Shown: positions 45,484 to 54,174 of the stretch, one piece after another
How positions within the stretch are numbered: the stretch's first letter is position 1
How the letters are laid out: the number at the start of each line of letters is the position of its first letter
Source of the DNA: ZC4RG30 sp039932715
Lineage (GTDB): Bacteria > Pseudomonadota > Gammaproteobacteria > Steroidobacterales > Steroidobacteraceae
Direction: 5' to 3'
Length of the DNA stretch: 64,000 bases
NCBI GenBank assembly: GCA_039932715.1
Contig: JBDTPN010000006.1
Coordinates: 66,314-130,313, forward strand
Translations under genes and position numbers: made by a program
The notes under the pieces: model-generated
What the model was told of the DNA's origin: nothing
Seen by the model: the letters and a program-made list of their open reading frames with translations, nothing else
Databases searched by the model: none

Positions 45484-46100
45484 TGACTGCCACTTCCACC
45501 TCGCCATCCATGCAGATTCCCGTGGCCGTTTCGGCGCGCCACGTTCATCTGACACAGGCTACGATTGAGCAATTGTTTGGAGCGGACTATCGATTGCACG
45601 GCCTCCGATCTCTCTCGCAGCCACACGAGTTCGCTGCTGACGACACGGTCACGATCGTGGGGCCCTCGGGAAGCATCACGCATGTTCGAGTGCTCGGACC
45701 CCCCCGACACGAGGATCAAGTCGAGATTTCGCGCAGCGACGCCGTGCATCTTGGCATCCCCGCGCTTGTGCGGATTTCCGGTGAGCTGCGTGACACCCCC
45801 GGCGCAACCCTGATCGGTGCGCGGGGGGAGCTACAACTGACTCACGGCGTCATTATCGCGCACCGTCATATCCACATGAATCCGGCGGATGCCCTGCGCT
45901 TCGGGCTGCGTGATCGCGATGTAGTCGCTGTCGCGATAAACAGCAACGACCGTGACTTAGTCTTTGGGGACGTCTCAGTACGGGTGTCCAGGGATTTTGT
46001 GACTGAGCTGCATCTCGATACCGACGAGGCCAACGCGGCGGACATTGCGCCCGGAACCACCGCCACGCTGCTGCCTGCAGGCCTGCCCACAGCAGGCTGA
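45480..46100 (+). CDS. PduL-type phosphate acyltransferase
   Basis: Phosphotransacylase of 206 residues unrelated to Pta but with the same reaction (acyl-CoA plus phosphate to acyl phosphate). The first domain has VAVSARHVHLT (zinc-binding His21 and His23) and the second GVIIAHRHIHMNPADALRFGL. There is no clear microcompartment-targeting extension. Paired with acetate kinase, this enzyme yields ATP from acetyl-CoA without oxygen, a fit for a low-oxygen gene block; acetate kinase is not in the window. It overlaps the MgtC-like gene by ATGA. Confidence 0.88.
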   Translation: MMTATSTSPSMQIPVAVSARHVHLTQATIEQLFGADYRLHGLRSLSQPHEFAADDTVTIVGPSGSITHVRVLGPPRHEDQVEISRSDAVHLGIPALVRISGELRDTPGATLIGARGELQLTHGVIIAHRHIHMNPADALRFGLRDRDVVAVAINSNDRDLVFGDVSVRVSRDFVTELHLDTDEANAADIAPGTTATLLPAGLPTAG

Positions 46101-46163
46101 TTTCGACAGATTCAGGAAGGCCCACTGACTGTTCTGCGAGACGGTCCGCGCGAAGCGCTTCGG

Positions 46164-46190
46164 CTACGTATTTGTGCGAGCTAACAAATA
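46164..46190 (+). promoter_or_regulatory. Shared motif (copy 2) with overlapping inverted repeat upstream of the BON gene
   Basis: CTACGTATTTGTGC at 46164-46177 repeats the motif found near two Usp genes. Overlapping it is an exact inverted repeat, TATTTGT-N8-ACAAATA (46169-46190). The site is about 80-105 bases before the BON ATG, a normal place for an activator. FixJ, or a second regulator for the repeat, are candidates. Confidence 0.5.
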
Positions 46191-46270
46191 GGCCGGCTTT
46201 CGCTACAGTTTCATGGACGAGACTTTCAGATCATCTGCAACGACTCCACCCCTGACCCAAGGATGAAACC

Positions 46271-46924
46271 ATGAACACCGATATCGCGATCAAGAAGAAC
46301 GTCGACGCCGAGCTACATTGGACACCACAGCTCGACGAGAAGGACATTGCAAGTACCGTCACCAATGGCGTTGTGACGTTGAGCGGCTATGTCCATAGCT
46401 TCTACGAGAAGTATCAGGCCGAGGTCGCGGCCAAGCGACTGGCCGGGGTTGCGGCGGTGGCCAACGACATCGTCATCCGGTTCGCAACTGACGAGGGGAT
46501 CACCGACCCAGAGCTTGCACGCAATGTCGCCACCGCGATCAAGTTCCAGCTCCCCGTTTCCTGGGAGAACGTCAAGGCGATCGTCAACCATGGGCACATA
46601 TTTCTCGATGGCCAGGTTGAGTGGCACTTTCAACGGGAAGGCATCGAAAGCGCGATCAGGCACTTACAGGGCGTCCTCAGCGTTAATAATCAGATCTCGC
46701 TCATACCGCGCGTAACTCCAACTGAGATCAGGCTGCGGATCGAGGATGCCTTTCGACGCAGTGCCGAGGTCGATGCGAATCACATCTCAGTGCACACGAA
46801 TGGCGGCCAAGTGGTCTTGCGTGGGAAAGTCTCCTCGTGGGCCGAACGTGAGGAAGCGCAGCGCACCGCCTGGTCGGCGCCTGGTGTGACTCTAGTCACG
46901 AACGAGATCGTTGTCGGACTCTAG
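46271..46924 (+). CDS. Triple BON-domain protein (OsmY-like)
   Basis: Protein of 217 residues made of three BON domains (about 5-70, 77-143 and 147-217), each with the conserved glycine and a V.L.G.V motif (GVVTLSGYV, GHIFLDGQVEW, GQVVLRGKVSS). BON domains bind membranes or phospholipids. There is no signal peptide, so it is probably cytoplasmic, unlike OsmY. An AAGGATGA ribosome site precedes the ATG. Such multi-BON proteins often accompany Usp genes in low-oxygen and stress regulons, as here. A strong candidate operator lies upstream. Confidence 0.88.
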   Translation: MNTDIAIKKNVDAELHWTPQLDEKDIASTVTNGVVTLSGYVHSFYEKYQAEVAAKRLAGVAAVANDIVIRFATDEGITDPELARNVATAIKFQLPVSWENVKAIVNHGHIFLDGQVEWHFQREGIESAIRHLQGVLSVNNQISLIPRVTPTEIRLRIEDAFRRSAEVDANHISVHTNGGQVVLRGKVSSWAEREEAQRTAWSAPGVTLVTNEIVVGL

Positions 46925-46987
46925 CCATCGCTCTCTATTTCCGGCGCGCCAATCTGAGCAGCATGACCTTGCCCGGAGACTCGAGCC

Positions 46988-47986
46988 TCACATATGCCCC
47001 TCGGAGGACATTAGAGGGACGAACTGTACGCCGCGTGACCGCGCAGGAACTCGGCTGGCGAATGCGGGTGGTTTGACGATCAACAGGTCGCATGGCAAGT
47101 CATCAAGAAGGCGTTCAGCTGTATTGCCGATGAGGAACCGTTTCAGTCCGGATCGCGACAATGCGCCCATTACGACAATGTCGCAGCCGAGCTGGCGCGC
47201 GAGTTCCGGAATGGCGTCGACGGGATGTCTTGCAATCAAATGGCGCCGGCCTGGCCCGACCTTCACGTTGCGAAGCTTGCCCAGCATGCCATCAAGTCGG
47301 GTTCTGGCGAACTCTTCTGCGCGCCTGGAGATCGTTGCAGAGGCATCGGGAAGAATGAGCTGCGCGGGCTTCATGCCAACGATAGTCGGGGTATAGGCAT
47401 GCAGTGCATGGAGTTGTCCGTTGGTGGCGACGCTGAATTCCGACGCGATGGTGAGGATTTCCTGGTCCAGCCGGGTCGTCTTGGCAAAGGCATGAGAGGG
47501 ATCAACCGCAGCAAGAATAGTCGGGGAGTTGTATTTGCGCGCGCTCTTGACCAGTAGCACCGGAACCGGACTGCGCCGCAACAGCTCCCAGTCGGTGTAT
47601 CGCAGAAACCAGGGCGCGATGTGGCGGCGGACATGTCTTTCGACAACGATCAGGTCTGCCTTGGTGCGATGCGCGCGGCGGATGAGCGCCTCGTGGGCGG
47701 GGAAGTCCCACTCCACCGAAATCCCCACTTCAAGTCCGCTGCGCACAAGTGGCTCGGCAATGGCGTCGAGGCGCCTGAGGTGCCGACCCCGCTCGTCCGC
47801 TTCGAACTTGTCAACGCTCATGTCGGCAAACATGAGGGCATCCACGGCCAGCGGATCACTGATCGCGTGGAAAAGCTCCAACCGCGCGTTCAGTGCTCGC
47901 GCAAGTACGGTCGCCTTCGCGATCGCCGGAGACGACTTCTGGCGTGTGTTCTTGACGGCGACGAGTATCGTGCGAATCGGTCTCAT
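46988..47986 (-). CDS. Tandem universal stress protein (UspE-like)
   Basis: Protein of 332 residues with two Usp domains. Domain one begins MRPIRTILVAVKNTRQKSSPAIAKA; domain two begins near residue 155 (TILAAVDPSHAF) and ends VVMGALSRSGLKRFLIGNTAERLLDDLPCDLL, with the G-2x-G-9x-G(S/N)-like ATP motif. The ATG is six bases after GGAG, better than the ATGs upstream. It is similar in layout to the Usp protein at 41908. It converges on the BON gene. A copy of the shared TACGTATTT motif lies about 90 bases upstream. Confidence 0.9.
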   Translation of the reverse strand: MRPIRTILVAVKNTRQKSSPAIAKATVLARALNARLELFHAISDPLAVDALMFADMSVDKFEADERGRHLRRLDAIAEPLVRSGLEVGISVEWDFPAHEALIRRAHRTKADLIVVERHVRRHIAPWFLRYTDWELLRRSPVPVLLVKSARKYNSPTILAAVDPSHAFAKTTRLDQEILTIASEFSVATNGQLHALHAYTPTIVGMKPAQLILPDASATISRRAEEFARTRLDGMLGKLRNVKVGPGRRHLIARHPVDAIPELARQLGCDIVVMGALSRSGLKRFLIGNTAERLLDDLPCDLLIVKPPAFASRVPARSRGVQFVPLMSSEGHM

Positions 47987-48072
47987 GTGAAACTCCACGT
48001 TTGCGGGGATGGCTGCGCAATGCTGCTTGCGTAAACAACATTCGGCTACCGGTAGCTGTCCCTAGAGCCTCT

Positions 48073-48086
48073 GCAGAAATACGTAG
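48073..48086 (-). promoter_or_regulatory. Shared regulatory motif, copy 3, upstream of Usp gene
   Basis: On the minus strand this reads CTACGTATTTCTGC, one base different from the copy upstream of the BON gene. It lies 87-100 bases before the Usp start and reads in the direction of that gene. It sits between the end of kdpE and the Usp gene, so is not coding. Confidence 0.5.
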
Positions 48087-48097
48087 GCGCCTGGCCA

Positions 48098-48808
48098 CTA
48101 CCGCTCCGCTGCGGCTTCATCCACTCGCAACCGGTAGCCGACACCCGCCTCCGTGACGAGATAGCGGGGCCGTCCGGGATCGGGCTCCAGCTTCTGACGC
48201 AGGGTCTTGATATATGAGCGCAAGCCGCGGGTATCACCCATTCGCTCGGGACCCCAGGCGTCGCGGATCAACTGCTTCTGGGTCACGATCATCCCGACAC
48301 GGCGCGCGAGACACTCAAGCACGCGGTACTCCAGCGGTGTCAAGTGCACCTCGCCAACAGGACCCATGGTCGTGCGTGCGCCAAGGTCAACGGCAACACG
48401 GCCGAAATTCAGCAATGGCAGGGTGTCGCTGCCGCGCGTTGCGCGTCGCAGGGCCGCACGCACGCGCGCCAGCAGCTCCGGAGCGCTGAAGGGCTTGGTT
48501 ACATAGTCGTCGGCCCCCACGTCCAGCGCGCGGATCTTTTCCGACTCCATGGTTCGCGCCGACAGCACCAGGATCGGGACTGGCGAATAGGCCCGCACCT
48601 CCCCTATCAGCCGCGCACCCTCCATGTCGGGCAGACCCAGATCGGCAATGATGAGATCTGGACGATGGCCGCGCGCCTCGATAATGCCGCGCTCGCCAGT
48701 GGCCGCCTCGACGACGCGGTACTGGTTCGACTCCAGCAACGTGCGCAGGATGCTGCGCAGCTCGGCGTCGTCTTCAACGATCAGGATGAGGAACATCGCG
48801 TTCGTCAT
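48098..48808 (-). CDS. kdpE: KdpE response regulator
   Basis: OmpR-family regulator of 236 residues that activates kdpFABC when potassium is scarce. Receiver motifs are ILIVEDDAELRSILRTLLE and phospho-acceptor Asp near 56 (IIADLGLPDMEG); the C-terminal winged helix (VHLTPLEYRVLECLARRVG, YIKTLRQKLEPDPGRPRYL) is typical of KdpE. It is the last gene of the operon, its ATG overlapping the kdpD stop by four bases. In this genome context it could also affect the adjacent Usp gene, though no evidence is seen. Confidence 0.95.
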   Translation of the reverse strand: MTNAMFLILIVEDDAELRSILRTLLESNQYRVVEAATGERGIIEARGHRPDLIIADLGLPDMEGARLIGEVRAYSPVPILVLSARTMESEKIRALDVGADDYVTKPFSAPELLARVRAALRRATRGSDTLPLLNFGRVAVDLGARTTMGPVGEVHLTPLEYRVLECLARRVGMIVTQKQLIRDAWGPERMGDTRGLRSYIKTLRQKLEPDPGRPRYLVTEAGVGYRLRVDEAAAER

Positions 48809-51489
48809 GTGGGTTTCGTGGTCGGGAGTGTAAAGACAAAGCGGGTGCCACCGCCGGGGCGCTGTGCCGCCGTTATGGTCCCACCATGGGCATTGACGAT
48901 CGCGCGGCAGATCGCCAGACCCAGCCCCGCACCGCCTGTATTGCTCTCCTCTCTGCCACGCTGGAACTTCTTGAACAATCGCTCCGAATCACCAGGCGGC
49001 AGGCCGGGTCCGTTGTCATCGACGACGACCCTGACGGCTTGCTCCTCAAGGCTCGCGGATATCCTGATCCAGGTGCCAGGCGGTGTATGCTCCGCGCAAT
49101 TCTCCAGCAAATTTGACAACACCTGTATGACCAGCGGCGCATCGACGTAAATCGCTGGCAAGTCCAGTGCGATATCGATCTGCACAGTGTGTTGCGCGAG
49201 TTGATCGTGCAGTTGGCCGAGGGCCGTGCCGACCAGATCGTCAATAGTCTGCCAGTCGTAACGCAACCTGACCTCTCCGGCTTCGAAGCGCATCAGGTCG
49301 AGCACATTAGAGATGAGCTTTGACATCTCATTCGCCTTGCTCTCGATCGATGCGGCAAGCCGCGTTCGCGCTGTGGCATCAAGTGTCAGGTGGGGATCGC
49401 TGAGCGCACTGCTGGCCCCGGCGATGACTGACAAGGGGGTTCGAAGGTCATGCGAGATCGAAGCCAGCAGCGTATTGCGCAAACTCTCCGTTTCGGCGGC
49501 TACGCGAGAGGCCTCGGCCTCTTCCGCAAGACTTGCACGCTCGATCGCAAGTCCGATCTGTCCGGCAAATGTCTCCAGCAGATGTTGCTGTTCAGGAAGC
49601 AGCAGTCGCCGTCGCTGCGATGGCTTCACTGCCAGTACGCCCAGGGTCCGGTTGCTGCCTCGAAGCGGCTGGTACTGCGCTGCGGCTGCGGGCAGCGTGT
49701 CGGTGCCAAGGCCCGCCGGACGACCGTGGTCATGCACCCACTGGGCTACCGACAAGTCGGCGCCTCTCAGTGCTCCGACGCTCGCCTCGCCGCGCGGGTA
49801 ACGAATGCGGCCGCCGCTGTCCGGAATAAGCACGACCGCAAGACTGGCGAAGGTCTCAGCGACGTGTTTAACCCCAACACGCGCAATGTTGTCTAGCTGC
49901 AGCGTGGCAGCCAGTTCACGGCTCATCTCGTAGAGCAGCGCCGTGCGACGCTCGCGGGCACCGGCGACCCGCGTCTGCGCACGGACGCTTGCGACGAGGT
50001 TCGCAATGACCAGTGCAATGACGAGCATGACCGCGAAGGTGATGACGTACTGCAGATCAGCGACGGCAAACGTGAAGCGCGGCGGGACAAAGAAGAAGTC
50101 AAATGCCGCCACATTGATAAGCGCGGTCAGGCTGGCCGGTCCGCGCCCGAGTCGCAGCGCGGCAATGGTGGCGCCGAGCAGATAGACCATCACGAGGTTG
50201 GTCAGCTCGAAATGCTGGAACATCAGTTGCGCGACACAGGTGCACAGGAGTGAGATCAGCGCCGCTGCACCGTACCGCCCCCAGGAAATATCGCGCGGTT
50301 CCGTGCGCTCAGGACGCTCTGCTGTGCGCGGCGCCTCGCGACGCCCTATCACCGACACGTCCAGTCCTTGGCCACGGCGCACGAGTTTGGTCGCAGTGGA
50401 AGGACCTAGCAGTGTGCGCCAGCCACGGCGCCTGGGCTCTCCCACCACAATGCGTGTGATCGAGCGCAGTCGTGCGTATTCCGTCAGGGAAGCTGCGGCA
50501 GAGGCGCCGTCCAGTGTCACCGTTTGCGCGCCCAGCGATTCGGCCAGTCGCAATACCTCGACGCGCCGATTGCGTGCACGTTCCCCGAGCTTCAGCAGCG
50601 CGGGGGTCTCGACGGTGACAACCAGCCACTCGGCATCCAACGCATCGGCAAAACGCTTGCCCACCCGCACCAGCTGCTCGGCCTGATCATCGGGGGCGAC
50701 CGCGATCAGGAACCGGTCGCGCGCCAGCCAGGGTTGGGAGGAGCGCTCTTCTCCGACATAGGCAAGCGCAGTGGCGTCAACGCGGTCGGCCGTGCGACGC
50801 AGAGCCAGTTCACGTAGCGCGACCAGGTTGGGTCGCTTGAAGAAGCGTTCAACCGCAGTCTCAGCCTGGTCGGCGATATAGACCTTGCCAGCCTTGAGAC
50901 GTTCCAGCAGCTCATCCGGCGGGAGGTCGATCAGCTCAACCTCAGCCGCCTCGTCGAAAATCCGGTCCGGAATGGTCTCCTGCTGGCGCACACCGGTAAT
51001 GCCTGCGACCACATCGTTGAGGCTCTCCAGATGCTGGACATTCAGTGTCGTCCAGACGTTTATCCCGGCATCCAGCAGCTCCTCAATATCCTGCCAGCGT
51101 TTTGCATGTCGCGGCGGTGGGTCTCCGTCAACGATATTCGAGTGCGCCAGCTCGTCGACGAGCAGCGTTGCGGGCTTGAGTTTCAGTGCAGCGTCGAGAT
51201 CGAATTCGCGGCGCGTAATGCCACGGTAGCGCACCTGCAGGAACGGCAGCTGCTCAAGCCCTTCGAGCAGGCGCTCGGTCTCAGGGCGTCCATGCGGCTC
51301 GACGTAACCGACAACGATGTTGGCACCCGCCGCGCGCGCACTATGTGCGGCTTCAAGCATGGTGTATGTCTTGCCGACGCCGGCCGACGCACCGATGAAG
51401 ATTTTGAACCGGCCACGCCCGGCGCGCGCTTCATCGCGCTGTAGTGCGGCAAGCAACTTGTCTGGATCGCGGCGTTCGGAGTCGCCCAT
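48805..51489 (-). CDS. kdpD: KdpD potassium-sensing histidine kinase
   Basis: Sensor kinase of 894 residues. The N-terminal KdpD domain has a Walker A motif (GASAGVGKT, about 33-41) and is followed by a Usp-like domain (about 250-370), four closely spaced membrane helices (about 405-500), a GAF-like region, HisKA with His680 in SISHDLRTPL, and an ATPase domain ending GAGLGLAICRAIVNAHGG. This is the full standard KdpD layout. It phosphorylates KdpE. The ATG is 18 bases beyond the kdpC stop. Confidence 0.96.
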   Translation of the reverse strand: MGDSERRDPDKLLAALQRDEARAGRGRFKIFIGASAGVGKTYTMLEAAHSARAAGANIVVGYVEPHGRPETERLLEGLEQLPFLQVRYRGITRREFDLDAALKLKPATLLVDELAHSNIVDGDPPPRHAKRWQDIEELLDAGINVWTTLNVQHLESLNDVVAGITGVRQQETIPDRIFDEAAEVELIDLPPDELLERLKAGKVYIADQAETAVERFFKRPNLVALRELALRRTADRVDATALAYVGEERSSQPWLARDRFLIAVAPDDQAEQLVRVGKRFADALDAEWLVVTVETPALLKLGERARNRRVEVLRLAESLGAQTVTLDGASAAASLTEYARLRSITRIVVGEPRRRGWRTLLGPSTATKLVRRGQGLDVSVIGRREAPRTAERPERTEPRDISWGRYGAAALISLLCTCVAQLMFQHFELTNLVMVYLLGATIAALRLGRGPASLTALINVAAFDFFFVPPRFTFAVADLQYVITFAVMLVIALVIANLVASVRAQTRVAGARERRTALLYEMSRELAATLQLDNIARVGVKHVAETFASLAVVLIPDSGGRIRYPRGEASVGALRGADLSVAQWVHDHGRPAGLGTDTLPAAAAQYQPLRGSNRTLGVLAVKPSQRRRLLLPEQQHLLETFAGQIGLAIERASLAEEAEASRVAAETESLRNTLLASISHDLRTPLSVIAGASSALSDPHLTLDATARTRLAASIESKANEMSKLISNVLDLMRFEAGEVRLRYDWQTIDDLVGTALGQLHDQLAQHTVQIDIALDLPAIYVDAPLVIQVLSNLLENCAEHTPPGTWIRISASLEEQAVRVVVDDNGPGLPPGDSERLFKKFQRGREESNTGGAGLGLAICRAIVNAHGGTITAAQRPGGGTRFVFTLPTTKPT

Positions 51490-51507
51490 TAGCCCCCCAT
51501 TGGCGAA

Positions 51508-52083
51508 TCAGCGATGCTGATCCAGGGCCAAGTTGAGTTCGAGGACATTGACGCGAGGCTCACCGATAAAGCCTAGCAGACGGTCCTGCTGATGGGCCCG
51601 GATCAGGGACTGCACTTCCGACAGCCGCAGTCCGCGAGCCCGTGCCACACGTCCTGCCTGGTAGGCGGCCGCAGCAGGACTGATTTCAGGATCCAGGCCA
51701 CTGGCTGATGCGGTCACCAGTTCAACAGGAATCGGTTGCGTGTTTTCGGGATCCGCTTGCCGAAGCGCCTTGGCGTTCGCATTGACGTTATCGAGCAGCG
51801 CAGGATTCACGGGCCCCAGATTGGATCCACCGGAGGCGATGGCGTTGTACGGAAAGGGCCCCGTCGCAGACGGTCGGCCCCAGAAATATTTCGGCTCTGA
51901 GAAGGCCTGGCCGATCAGTCGCGAACCTACGAGCTTGCCGTCTACGTGAATCAGGTTGCCGTCCGCCTGTCTTGGAAAGACGACCCTTGAGATTCCCGTG
52001 ATGGCGAGTGGATAGACGAACCCCAGCAGTGCCGTCATGAGCACAAGGAGGCACACTGCTGGTCGAACGAGTTGCATGAACAT
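51508..52083 (-). CDS. kdpC: KdpC subunit of K+-transporting ATPase
   Basis: Subunit C, 191 residues, of the high-affinity potassium pump KdpFABC. One N-terminal membrane helix (LVRPAVCLLVLMTALLGFVYPLAIT) is followed by a periplasmic domain with GKLVGSRLIGQAFSEPKYFWGRPSA and SNLGPVNPAL, the family signature. It stabilises the KdpA-KdpB complex and aids ATP binding. The ATG follows a GAGGAG site by seven bases, so I prefer it over an upstream in-frame start that would overlap kdpB. Confidence 0.95.
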   Translation of the reverse strand: MFMQLVRPAVCLLVLMTALLGFVYPLAITGISRVVFPRQADGNLIHVDGKLVGSRLIGQAFSEPKYFWGRPSATGPFPYNAIASGGSNLGPVNPALLDNVNANAKALRQADPENTQPIPVELVTASASGLDPEISPAAAAYQAGRVARARGLRLSEVQSLIRAHQQDRLLGFIGEPRVNVLELNLALDQHR

Positions 52084-52094
52084 GACGCTTCTCC

Positions 52095-54164
52095 TCAAAC
52101 CCAGCCAGCAGCCGTCAACGCCATGTCGATCAGCTTGATGCCGGGAAATGGCACGATCACTCCGCCCAGTCCATAGACGAGCAGGTTTCGGCGCAACAGG
52201 GGCCCTGCGCCCAGCGGCCGATACTTCACGCCCTTGATGGCCAGCGGAATCAGCGCCACGATGATCAGCGCATTGAAAATGACTGCCGACAGGATGGCCG
52301 AGTTCGGAGTCGTCAGGTGCATGATGTTCAGCGCGCCCAGCTGCGGATAAGTCATGGCGAAGGCAGCGGGAATGATCGCGATGTATTTCGCCACGTCATT
52401 GGCAATGCTGAATGTGGTCAGCGAGCCACGTGTCATCAGCATCTGCTTGCCCGTCTCGACGATCTCGATGAGCTTGGTGGGATTGGAATCCAGATCCACC
52501 ATGTTGCCGGCCTCCTTGGCGGCCTGCGTGCCGGTGTTCATCGCCACCGCCACGTCCGCTTGCGCCAGTGCCGGTGCATCGTTGGTGCCGTCGCCGGTCA
52601 TGGCAACCAGGCGTCCCTGCGATTGGTGATCACGGATCAGCTTGAGCTTGGCCTCGGGTGTGGCTTCAGCCAGAAAGTCATCCACGCCGGCTTCAGCGGC
52701 AATGGCTGCGGCCGTCAGGCGGTTATCGCCCGTAATCATGATGGTCTTGATGCCCATGTGCCTGAGGTCGGCAAAGCGCTCCTTGATGCCACCCTTGACG
52801 ATGTCCTTGAGCGCGATGACGCCCAGCACGCGCGATCCATCCGAGACGACCAGGGGCGTGCTGCCATTGCGCGCGACGCCCTCCACTGCCTCGGTAACGG
52901 CTTGCGGAAAAGGCTTGCCCAGCGCTTCTATCTGCCTGGTTATTGCATCAGGCGCACCCTTGCGTATCTGGCGCTGCCCGAGGTTCACCCCGCTCATGCG
53001 GGTGTGCGCGGAGAATGGCACGAAGACCGCGTCCAGCGCTTTCAGATCCCGTTCGCGCAGATTGAACTTCTGCTTGGCCAGCACCACGATGCTGCGACCT
53101 TCCGGTGTTTCGTCCGCAAGGGATGCGATCTGCGCCGCGTCGGCCAGCTCCAACTCCTGAACGCCTGGCGCGGGAAGAAAGGCGGAGGCCTGCCGGTTGC
53201 CCAGCGTAATCGTGCCGGTCTTGTCCAGGAGTAGCACGTCGACGTCACCTGCTGCCTCAACTGCGCGACCAGAGGTGGCGATCACATTCGCCTGCATCAT
53301 CCGGCTCATGCCCGCCACACCAATGGCCGAGAGCAGGCCGCCGATAGTTGTGGGGATCAGGCAGACGAGCAACGCCACGAGCGCCGTGATCGTGACGGGG
53401 CTGCCCGCCTTGCTAACCTCGACGCTGAACAGCGAGAACGGCAGCAAGGTCACGATGACGACCAGGAACACCAGAGTCAGCGCGACCAGCAGGATGGTCA
53501 GCGCGATCTCGTTCGGTGTCTTTTGGCGTTTGGCGCCCTCGACCATGGAGATCATGCGATCGAGGAAAGTCTCGCCCGGGTTGACCGCAACGCGGACCAC
53601 GATCCAGTCCGACAGCACGCGCGTGCCGCCAGTGACGGAGGCGAAATCACCACCGGATTCCCGGATCACGGGCGCTGACTCGCCGGTGATGGCACTTTCG
53701 TCAACGGAGGCAGCACCTTCGATAACCTCGCCATCGACCGGGATTACATCCCCGGTCTCAACCAGCACCACGTCGCCCTTGCGCAGATCCTCGGCCTTGG
53801 TCGTTGTCGTTTCACGCCGTGCAAGGCGCGGATCGAGAAACTTCTTGGCCAGCACCGTCTGGCGAATGCCTCGCAGCGCCGCCGCCTGCGCACGGCTGCG
53901 CCCCTCGGCCAGCGCCTCGGCAAAGTTGGCGAACAGCACTGTGAAGGCCAGCCAGATTGCTATCGACAGGATGAAGCTCGCCGGTGCCTCGCCGTGACCA
54001 CCCAGCGCCTGCACCCACAGCGCCGCAGTGATGATCGTGCCGATGTAGACAACGAACATGACCGGGTTACGCCATTGCACGCGGGGATCAAGCTTCCTGA
54101 CGGACTGCAGTATTGCCGGGCCCAGCAGCTTGCGATCGAACAGTGACAATTGTTCCCGTGACAT
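52095..54164 (-). CDS. kdpB: KdpB, catalytic P-type ATPase subunit
   Basis: ATPase subunit of 689 residues. Typical landmarks are ITGESAPVI, the transmembrane motif LIPTTIGGLLSAIG, phosphorylated Asp314 in LLDKTGTITLGNR, and MTGDGTNDAPALAQADVAVAMN. KdpB energises potassium movement through KdpA. The start is the ATG before SREQLSLFDRK. It begins ten bases after the kdpA stop and ends eleven bases before kdpC. Confidence 0.96.
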   Translation of the reverse strand: MSREQLSLFDRKLLGPAILQSVRKLDPRVQWRNPVMFVVYIGTIITAALWVQALGGHGEAPASFILSIAIWLAFTVLFANFAEALAEGRSRAQAAALRGIRQTVLAKKFLDPRLARRETTTTKAEDLRKGDVVLVETGDVIPVDGEVIEGAASVDESAITGESAPVIRESGGDFASVTGGTRVLSDWIVVRVAVNPGETFLDRMISMVEGAKRQKTPNEIALTILLVALTLVFLVVIVTLLPFSLFSVEVSKAGSPVTITALVALLVCLIPTTIGGLLSAIGVAGMSRMMQANVIATSGRAVEAAGDVDVLLLDKTGTITLGNRQASAFLPAPGVQELELADAAQIASLADETPEGRSIVVLAKQKFNLRERDLKALDAVFVPFSAHTRMSGVNLGQRQIRKGAPDAITRQIEALGKPFPQAVTEAVEGVARNGSTPLVVSDGSRVLGVIALKDIVKGGIKERFADLRHMGIKTIMITGDNRLTAAAIAAEAGVDDFLAEATPEAKLKLIRDHQSQGRLVAMTGDGTNDAPALAQADVAVAMNTGTQAAKEAGNMVDLDSNPTKLIEIVETGKQMLMTRGSLTTFSIANDVAKYIAIIPAAFAMTYPQLGALNIMHLTTPNSAILSAVIFNALIIVALIPLAIKGVKYRPLGAGPLLRRNLLVYGLGGVIVPFPGIKLIDMALTAAGWV

Positions 54165-54174
54165 ATGGATCTCT

